DNA of 9,671 bases from Desulfobacterales bacterium (GTDB lineage: Bacteria > Desulfobacterota > Desulfobacteria > Desulfobacterales > Desulfobacteraceae), in contig JAKSBB010000838.1 in the NCBI GenBank assembly GCA_022361315.1, positions 1 to 9,671 on the forward strand. Reading direction: 5' to 3'. Position numbers and translations under genes: made by a program. Of the stretch, positions 5,280-9,671 are shown in pieces. Every line of letters starts with the position of its first letter. Positions within the stretch are counted from its first letter, which is position 1. A model generated the notes under the pieces. That model had not been told where the DNA came from. It saw nothing but the letters and a program-made list of their open reading frames with translations, and searched no databases.

Positions 5280-6725
5280 TCATTTTTCTACCGGCAGGGT
5301 AAAGAAAAAGGTGCATCCGCCATCCGTATTATTTTGCAGATCAATCGTTCCACCGTGAGCACGGACGATCTGCCTGGCGATACTCAGCCCCAGGCCCACC
5401 CCGTCCATATGCTTGCGCACCGTATCATCCCGATAATATTTCTTAAAAATCATTGCCTGTTTTTCCTCGGGAATCCCCGGGCCCTGGTCTGAAATACTAA
5501 ACTTTACCCGGTCCTTTTCAGCAGTAATCCGGATATCCACCCGGCTGTTTTCCGGTGAAAATTTCAGGGCATTTCCAATGAGGTTGATCAGCACCTGGCG
5601 GATCTCCTTTGCCTCTCCCATAGCCTTAGGCAGCCCCTGGGCCGAATGCTGGCGGAGTTCAATCTGCTTTGCAGCAGCCGTGGCCTGGAGGGCCTCCACC
5701 GTTTCCCTTACCAGCTGTTCGGCATTCAGAGGCACCGGTGGGGCTTTCTCCGCCCCGGCAGCAAGGACCGAAGTATCCAGCAGATGATTGAGCAGATATG
5801 TAATCCGGTGCGTTTCATCCCCGGCTATTTTTAAAAACTTCTTCTGTTTTTCGTTCACCGCTCCCAGCACCTCTTCGGCGATCATATTGACGGACTCCCG
5901 GATGGATGACAGCGGGGTGCGGATCTCGTGACTCAGGGTGGCAATGAAGTCCGACCGCAGGCCTTCATCGGCCTGGAGCTGACGGTTCATCCGGTTAAAA
6001 GCCGTGGCCAATTGCCCGAACTCATCGCCGGATGTCACCGGCAGCACATGGGTGTAATCGTCATCTGAGACCTGATTCAGTCCTTTCTTCAAACGGCGTA
6101 GCGGAGAAAGCACGGATCTGGAAATAAAAATCACGCCCAGAGCCCCCACCAAAATGGAAATACCAAAACCGATGATCCCGTTCCGGAGCACCTGCCGGCT
6201 CAGCGCATTCATCCGGATCAGGGCGGCATCCACCGCTTCCCGGTTCACCCGGCCCGCGTCATTCAGGGCCGCCATCCAGAGTGTAAGCCTGTCATCGCTT
6301 GCCCAGGTTCCGTCCGGATCAATGAGCGTCTCACCGGTCCGGTATCCGGAGAGGTCATTATAATCTTCCCTTATCTTCAGCCATGGGGAGCCTGGTTCTC
6401 CGCCGGCACTCGTTGTAACACCTGTACCCGTCAATTGAAGGATACGGTTTAAATCTTTTGTATATGCCATCCTGGCGGTCTCAAAATATTCAAAATAAGC
6501 CTCTTTTTGTAACAGCCTGTACTTCTTGAGGTTGGCTTCCATATCGATGAGACTGTCCTTCAGATTCCGGTTCAATGCCCCGACCTCAGTATTCACACTG
6601 ACGATCCGGTCTGAAATCCTGGACATCTCCCGGACCCTTATAAACAGATCCGCCACCGTGCTGAAAAAAATCAGAATAAAAAGGAAGAAAAATACAGATA
6701 ATTTTTTTGCAATACCGAGGGTCAT
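5280..6725 (-). CDS. Membrane sensor histidine kinase (GlrK/QseE-like)
   Basis: 481 residues, close to the GlrK length. TM1 is at about 10-27, a mainly helical periplasmic sensor region at about 28-180, and TM2 at about 183-202. HAMP spans about 203-255 (SPLRRLKKGL, with GDEFGQLATAFNRM). The dimerisation/phospho-acceptor helix carries SHEIRTPLSSIRES with His266. The HATPase_c domain has the N box LINLIGNALKFSP (Asn381, Asn385), G1 DQGPGIP (413-419) and G2 GVGLGLSIA (442-450). All catalytic residues look intact. It should phosphorylate Asp55 of the regulator at 3263-4633. It begins 34 bp after the cyclic-nucleotide-binding protein gene and ends 26 bp before the chosen lipoprotein start, so the genes form one operon. 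The region upstream of the ATG lacks a strong Shine-Dalgarno sequence, suggesting coupling to the preceding gene. The signal sensed cannot be read from sequence; envelope stress is the guess from family and neighbours. Confidence 0.95.
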   Translation of the reverse strand: MTLGIAKKLSVFFFLFILIFFSTVADLFIRVREMSRISDRIVSVNTEVGALNRNLKDSLIDMEANLKKYRLLQKEAYFEYFETARMAYTKDLNRILQLTGTGVTTSAGGEPGSPWLKIREDYNDLSGYRTGETLIDPDGTWASDDRLTLWMAALNDAGRVNREAVDAALIRMNALSRQVLRNGIIGFGISILVGALGVIFISRSVLSPLRRLKKGLNQVSDDDYTHVLPVTSGDEFGQLATAFNRMNRQLQADEGLRSDFIATLSHEIRTPLSSIRESVNMIAEEVLGAVNEKQKKFLKIAGDETHRITYLLNHLLDTSVLAAGAEKAPPVPLNAEQLVRETVEALQATAAAKQIELRQHSAQGLPKAMGEAKEIRQVLINLIGNALKFSPENSRVDIRITAEKDRVKFSISDQGPGIPEEKQAMIFKKYYRDDTVRKHMDGVGLGLSIARQIVRAHGGTIDLQNNTDGGCTFFFTLPVEK

Positions 6726-6759
6726 GGAATGGTCGCCGGAAGGCCGGCCGGGAATATCA

Positions 6760-7551
6760 TTAGGTATCCTGATTCGAAGGCAGGCTGACTTTCAGGCCAG
6801 GGTCTTTATATTGGTGAAGCAACTCTTTGATTTTCATGGCCTTTTCCAAAAACCGGCTCCGCCCGATAAGGAAGATACGTTTGTGATCCCGACTGGGATG
6901 GGTGATTTTCACCAGGTTCATGGCCGTCATCATCTCGATGGTCTCCTCAATTTCGGCCTTACTTTTGGATGTCAGTTTCACCAGCGTATCAATACATTCA
7001 TCATGGAGAAGATTGTTTTGTTTATGGGTCTGCATCAGGTGGAATACCCGGGCGGCGGATTCAAATAAATCCGGTGTGGCCAGGGAGGCTTTTCCGGTGA
7101 GTTCATCCAGCCGTGATGCAATGGCAATCAGGCATTTTGAAATCACCGCCGGTGCGGCCTTCATATGCTTGGCAAATATCTTTTTGGGAATCCGAACCAC
7201 CTGGCTGTTTTTGACGGCCGTTGCCGTTGCAGTCCGTTTGTGCCCCTTCAGTATCAGGGCCATCTCCCCGAAAATAGCCTGCTCTCCCAGCTGGGTCAGT
7301 ACCAGTTTCTCCCCGTTGTCCGTCACTGAGATTTCCACACAGCCGGACTTCAGGAGAAAGGCGTCTTCTCCCACATCTCCTTCGGTGAAGATAGCATCCC
7401 CCTCCCGGAAGTTTTGCGTAGTAAACCCCTTTGCCGTTTTGGGTGGAGGCGGCGGGGTGTCTTGGGTCGTCTCTTCCAGGTAAGTGATCAGGGGGGTGGT
7501 TTTTCCCATCGGACTGCTGCCTTTCCGGCCGGTGGTTGTTTTCGGCCACAT
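6760..7551 (-). CDS. Cyclic-nucleotide-binding-domain protein with C-terminal helical (possible winged-helix) region
   Basis: 263 residues. A Pro-rich linker (33-37) precedes a cNMP-binding domain at about 42-150: FREGDAIFTEGDVGEDAFLLKSG, then the phosphate-binding cassette FGEMALILKGHKRTATATA with Glu96 and Arg106, the residues that bind ribose and phosphate in this family. So it may bind cAMP, cGMP or a related nucleotide. The C-terminal part (about 160-250) is helical, followed by short strands (NLVKITH...KRIFLIG). It could be a degenerate winged helix but lacks a clear Crp/Fnr recognition helix, so DNA binding is uncertain. The start at 7551 has GAAGGA about 11 nt upstream; Met15 (7509) is an alternative. 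It lies just upstream of the histidine kinase gene, so it may be cotranscribed and add a second-messenger input (inference). Confidence 0.88.
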   Translation of the reverse strand: MWPKTTTGRKGSSPMGKTTPLITYLEETTQDTPPPPPKTAKGFTTQNFREGDAIFTEGDVGEDAFLLKSGCVEISVTDNGEKLVLTQLGEQAIFGEMALILKGHKRTATATAVKNSQVVRIPKKIFAKHMKAAPAVISKCLIAIASRLDELTGKASLATPDLFESAARVFHLMQTHKQNNLLHDECIDTLVKLTSKSKAEIEETIEMMTAMNLVKITHPSRDHKRIFLIGRSRFLEKAMKIKELLHQYKDPGLKVSLPSNQDT

Positions 7552-7626
7552 CTGGTTAGCGTTCCTTCAACTATCAGAAAAACAGCGGATAAAATCAAGG
7601 AAAAAATCCCAGGAGCGCAATCCGTA

Positions 7627-8394
7627 TTAAAACCCGTTAATGGTGAACCCTCCGTCCACGGCAATGCACTGCCCGGTCACGTAGGAAGCGCTGCCCATAC
7701 AGAGAAAGGCCACCACCGAGGCCACCTCTTCGGGCTCTGCAATCCGTCCCATGGGGGTTCTGGCCAGAATTTCCGCGGTATAGGCCTTATCTTTCAGGAC
7801 CTGCTCTGCCAGAGGGGTCCGGGTATACCAGGGAGCCACGGCATTCACACGGATCTTGTCCCCGGCCCATTCCACAGCCAGGTTCCGGGTAAGCTGAAGA
7901 CCGGCCGCTTTGGTCATCCCGTACGGCGCACCGGTCCGCAGATGGGTGAGCCCTGCCACGGAAAGCACATTCACCACCGCACCGTTTTCTGAACGGCTGA
8001 GCAACGGGAACGCTTGCCGGCACATGCCGAAGGCCGAGTGAAGATTGGTTCCCATGACGGCATGGTATTCCTCATCCGTATATTCTACAGCCTTTTTCCG
8101 GATATTGGTGCCCACATTGTTCACCAGAATGTCGAGCCGGTTCCACTTTTTGCCGAAGGCTTCGAAGAGCCTGCTGCGGCTGTCGGCATCCGCCACATCC
8201 GCCGCAAGCCCGTCGGCTTCGTATCCGTCCTTTTTCCAGGCATCCACAGTCCCCCGGATTAACTCTTCATTTCTGGCCACGATAAACACCGCCGCACCCA
8301 GTTCCAGAAATTCCTTGGCCACTGACAGGCCGATACCTTTTGTTCCACCGGTAATAAGGGCTGTTTTACCTTTAAGATTCCATTTATTAGCCAT
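7627..8394 (-). CDS. Short-chain dehydrogenase/reductase (tropinone-reductase-like SDR)
   Basis: 255 residues, the classical SDR length. Rossmann motif TGGTKGIG (15-22); Arg41 after the second strand and Lys19 in the glycine loop favour NADPH; DV (66-67), NNVG (92-95); the catalytic set is Asn117, Ser145 (NVLSVAG), Tyr158 and Lys162 (YGMTK), followed by [11 protein letters not shown] and the C-terminal GQCIAVDGG. It should interconvert an alcohol and a ketone; the substrate is unknown. The TG-G-TKGIG loop and WYTRTP segment are typical of the tropinone-reductase-like branch, which is widespread and not tied to tropinone itself. I chose the ATG at 8392-8394, with AAAGGA 10 nt upstream; the ATG at 8398-8400 is equally possible. 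The frame also runs further upstream, but into the preceding gene. The gap of 75 bp to the next gene has no clear terminator. Confidence 0.93.
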   Translation of the reverse strand: MANKWNLKGKTALITGGTKGIGLSVAKEFLELGAAVFIVARNEELIRGTVDAWKKDGYEADGLAADVADADSRSRLFEAFGKKWNRLDILVNNVGTNIRKKAVEYTDEEYHAVMGTNLHSAFGMCRQAFPLLSRSENGAVVNVLSVAGLTHLRTGAPYGMTKAAGLQLTRNLAVEWAGDKIRVNAVAPWYTRTPLAEQVLKDKAYTAEILARTPMGRIAEPEEVASVVAFLCMGSASYVTGQCIAVDGGFTINGF

Positions 8395-8411
8395 AATCAT
8401 GAGGTCCTTTG

Positions 8412-8828
8412 TTACTTTTTGAAAAATCGTTTCGCGGCCTGCCGGTCTATCTTTTCTTCCTCCCACAATGTGATCAGTACATCCATCTGCCCATTATTGA
8501 AAATTATATCGGGAGCGGTTGCCAACTGCCACAGTTCTGGTCTGTTTTCTAAATATTTTTCATCTGCCAGCAGCATCTTAACAGCATTCATCGTATACCT
8601 ATAGTTGGAATTAGAATAAGTGTACTTCTTCTCATTGCAATGCACGTTCTTGATAAACCCTTCTTGGCAAAGAGAGAGGAATGTGGTTTTTGGGCATCCC
8701 TTATTAATTGATGATTCACTGTCAGATACTTCCTTCATTGCATTTTTCCATGCACCTTCCGGGTTTAGCTTGCTATCCTTCTCTAATAGACAAACCGCTT
8801 TAACCGCCGCATCTCCATATTGTCCCAT
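8412..8828 (-). CDS. Small conserved protein, DUF6979-like, function unknown
   Basis: 138 residues, soluble and mainly helical. The opening [16 protein letters not shown], a Lys-Gly-Cys-Pro motif with [15 protein letters not shown] (43-57), a Tyr/Asn-rich middle ([19 protein letters not shown]) and [13 protein letters not shown] (112-124) match my memory of a small uncharacterised family listed as DUF6979. That is recall, not a search. Cys45 and Cys54 are candidates for a functional pair. AGGAG lies 9 nt before the ATG. By hand count, 8461-8820 is about 41% G+C, clearly below the neighbouring SDR, and with the AT-rich upstream flank this suggests acquisition by transfer. Its stop is 17 bp before the chosen SDR start, so it may be cotranscribed with that gene. 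Confidence 0.78.
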   Translation of the reverse strand: MGQYGDAAVKAVCLLEKDSKLNPEGAWKNAMKEVSDSESSINKGCPKTTFLSLCQEGFIKNVHCNEKKYTYSNSNYRYTMNAVKMLLADEKYLENRPELWQLATAPDIIFNNGQMDVLITLWEEEKIDRQAAKRFFKK

Positions 8829-9177
8829 ATTCCCGATCTCCTGAAATTGAAAGCTACTTAGCAGGATTTGCCATGATGAAGAATCATTGAATCTGAATTC
8901 CGTTATCCTCTACCAACAAACACTTTTATTGTAAAGATACAAAGCCTATGGCGGAATTGAAACCCGGAGGATCAGGTGCTGTCGGGGTGAAGGGTTTGAG
9001 CGGCGTTGAGGAACGAATTGCCAAGGACGGCAAAATTCGGTCCGAGCGCTTGGCAGCGGTCAACCCAACCGCTCACCAGCGGTTATTTGGACCGCTGCCA
9101 TTTAGCGATGGCCCTTTGCCTCGACGGCGCCGGGTTAGGCCAAAAAGCTGGAAAAAATTAAGTGTGATTGCTTTTTA
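8829..9177. other. Intergenic region with a long imperfect hairpin (about 9001-9131)
   Basis: No credible gene is present. 8829-8947 is AT-rich leader/promoter sequence for the minus-strand gene at 8828, with no confident promoter. From about 9001 to 9131 the strand folds back on itself. The core is AACCGCT/AGCGGTT (9067-9073 with 9078-9084), inside a perfect 11-bp stem (9051-9061 with 9090-9100) with the same axis. It then extends through CGCT/AGCG (9047-9050 with 9104-9107), GGTCC/GGCCC, GGCAAA/TTTGCC (9029-9034 with 9115-9120) and a possible outer GCGTT-GAGG/CCTC-GACG pairing. An AACCCGG (8961-8967)/CCGGGTT (9130-9136) pair brackets the whole. This could be a structured RNA, a miniature inverted-repeat element or a transcript-end structure; the sequence alone does not decide. 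Confidence 0.55.
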
Positions 9178-9205
9178 TTGACAGATGAACCAACAGGTGT
9201 ATCTT
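9178..9205 (+). promoter_or_regulatory. Sigma-70-type promoter for the DUF1638 gene
   Basis: TTGACA (9178-9183) is an exact -35 consensus. It is followed after 16 bp by TATCTT (9200-9205), a 4-of-6 match to TATAAT. Initiation would be near 9212, about 33 nt before the GTG start at 9245. No operator-like palindrome was noticed over it. Confidence 0.6.
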
Positions 9206-9244
9206 AGAAAGAAATTAACATATTAGATAGTTGGGAAATAACCA

Positions 9245-9671
9245 GTGGAAAAGAAAACATACGTCATTGCCTGCGCGGTTCTTGCCGTTGATATGAAAAC
9301 CCATGCCCGGGCTGCCGGGATGGATCTTGAGTATAAATTCCTGGAAGCCGGGCTTCACAACAACCCCAAACGGTTAAAAGAGAAACTTCAGAAAGCCATT
9401 GATGAAATCTCGGACCGGGGAGACGGGGAGCGGATCATCATCGGATACGGTGTCTGCGGCAAGGGAACCATCGGTGTGCGGTCCAGGGGCATTCCCCTGG
9501 TCATCCCCAAGGTGCATGACTGCATCGCCCTGTTCCTTGGGGGTGACCGGGAATACAAACAGCAGTTCAAACAATTTCCCGGCACCTATTATCTCTCCGC
9601 CGGCTGGTGCGAGGAAAATGCCGAGCCCATGTCCCAGCGGCAGCAGCGGGCCTGGTTCGGCTCTGAAAAAA
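9245..9671 (+). CDS. DUF1638 family protein, N-terminal part (3' end outside window)
   Basis: The frame runs from GTG at 9245 to the window end (142 visible codons). A TAA lies in frame at 9239-9241, and the first ATG (9292) would cut off the first strand, so GTG is the only sensible start; GGGA at 9233-9236 is a weak binding site. Visible features are an N-terminal strand with Cys (TYVIACAVLAVD), GYGVCGKGTIGV, then IPLVIPKVHDCIALFLGG and PGTYYLSAGW, the conserved run of DUF1638, including the His-Asp-Cys triad and two further Cys residues that could bind metal. The biochemical role is not established. In anaerobes such genes commonly lie beside corrinoid-dependent methyltransferase, corrinoid-protein and reductive-activator genes, so methylamine or methoxy demethylation genes may follow beyond 9671 (inference). 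Confidence 0.88.
   Translation, partial: MEKKTYVIACAVLAVDMKTHARAAGMDLEYKFLEAGLHNNPKRLKEKLQKAIDEISDRGDGERIIIGYGVCGKGTIGVRSRGIPLVIPKVHDCIALFLGGDREYKQQFKQFPGTYYLSAGWCEENAEPMSQRQQRAWFGSEK

Noticed and set aside
9063..9140. Integron attC-like ends: ACCCAAC (9063-9069) and GTTAGGC (9134-9140)
   Set aside because: Both match the RYYYAAC/GTTRRRY core patterns, but they do not bracket the observed hairpin (ACCCAAC lies inside it). No L box pairing is visible, and there is no integrase or cassette gene oriented to use the site.
8948..9181. 77-codon plus-strand reading frame
   Set aside because: It coincides with the long hairpin region, has no ribosome binding site and gives a Gly/Arg/Pro-rich translation with no domain pattern.

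Overview
This window looks like a chromosomal segment of a Gram-negative, probably anaerobic bacterium, most likely a Desulfobacterota (sulfate-reducer-type) genome. That placement is an inference. It rests on two outer-membrane lipoproteins (a Pal homologue and a QseG-like protein), two sigma-54 promoters beside an NtrC-family regulator, a DUF1638 protein of the kind found near corrinoid methyltransferase genes, and coding regions of roughly 50-60% G+C. I see no rRNA, tRNA, CRISPR array, transposase or integrase.

Layout. Positions 3-731 (+) hold the C-terminal part of an aldehyde dehydrogenase. It converges on an orphan Phd/YefM-type antitoxin gene (861-1130, -), and a strong hairpin built from 9-nt units (756-820) lies between them. 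Next on the minus strand is a two-gene unit: a small unknown protein (2046-2378) overlapping a Pal-type lipoprotein gene (1412-2062), which ends in hairpins. A 400-bp regulatory region follows. It has two divergent sigma-54 (-24/-12) promoters facing outwards. Exactly between them is a compound dyad of four GTTAC/GTAAC-cored elements sharing one symmetry axis. The rightward promoter serves a small exported protein (2781-3149, +), closed by a bidirectional terminator (3185-3224).

From 8828 down to 3263 six minus-strand genes are closely packed: a DUF6979-like protein, an SDR oxidoreductase, a cyclic-nucleotide-binding protein, a sensor histidine kinase, a coiled-coil lipoprotein and a sigma-54-activating response regulator. 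The last three have the order, sizes and overlaps of the enterobacterial glrK-qseG-glrR (qseE-qseG-qseF) operon. After a 416-bp gap containing a long imperfect hairpin, a DUF1638 gene (9245, +) begins behind a sigma-70-like promoter and runs off the window.

How the parts may work together. The envelope-sensing kinase/lipoprotein/regulator set lies directly beside the two sigma-54 promoters and their shared symmetric enhancer candidate. Both promoters drive cell-envelope genes (Pal-type lipoprotein plus unknown; small exported protein). The most economical reading is a self-contained local envelope-response module in which this regulator activates both promoters from one central enhancer. The promoters, repeats and domains are visible in the sequence; the regulatory link is inference.
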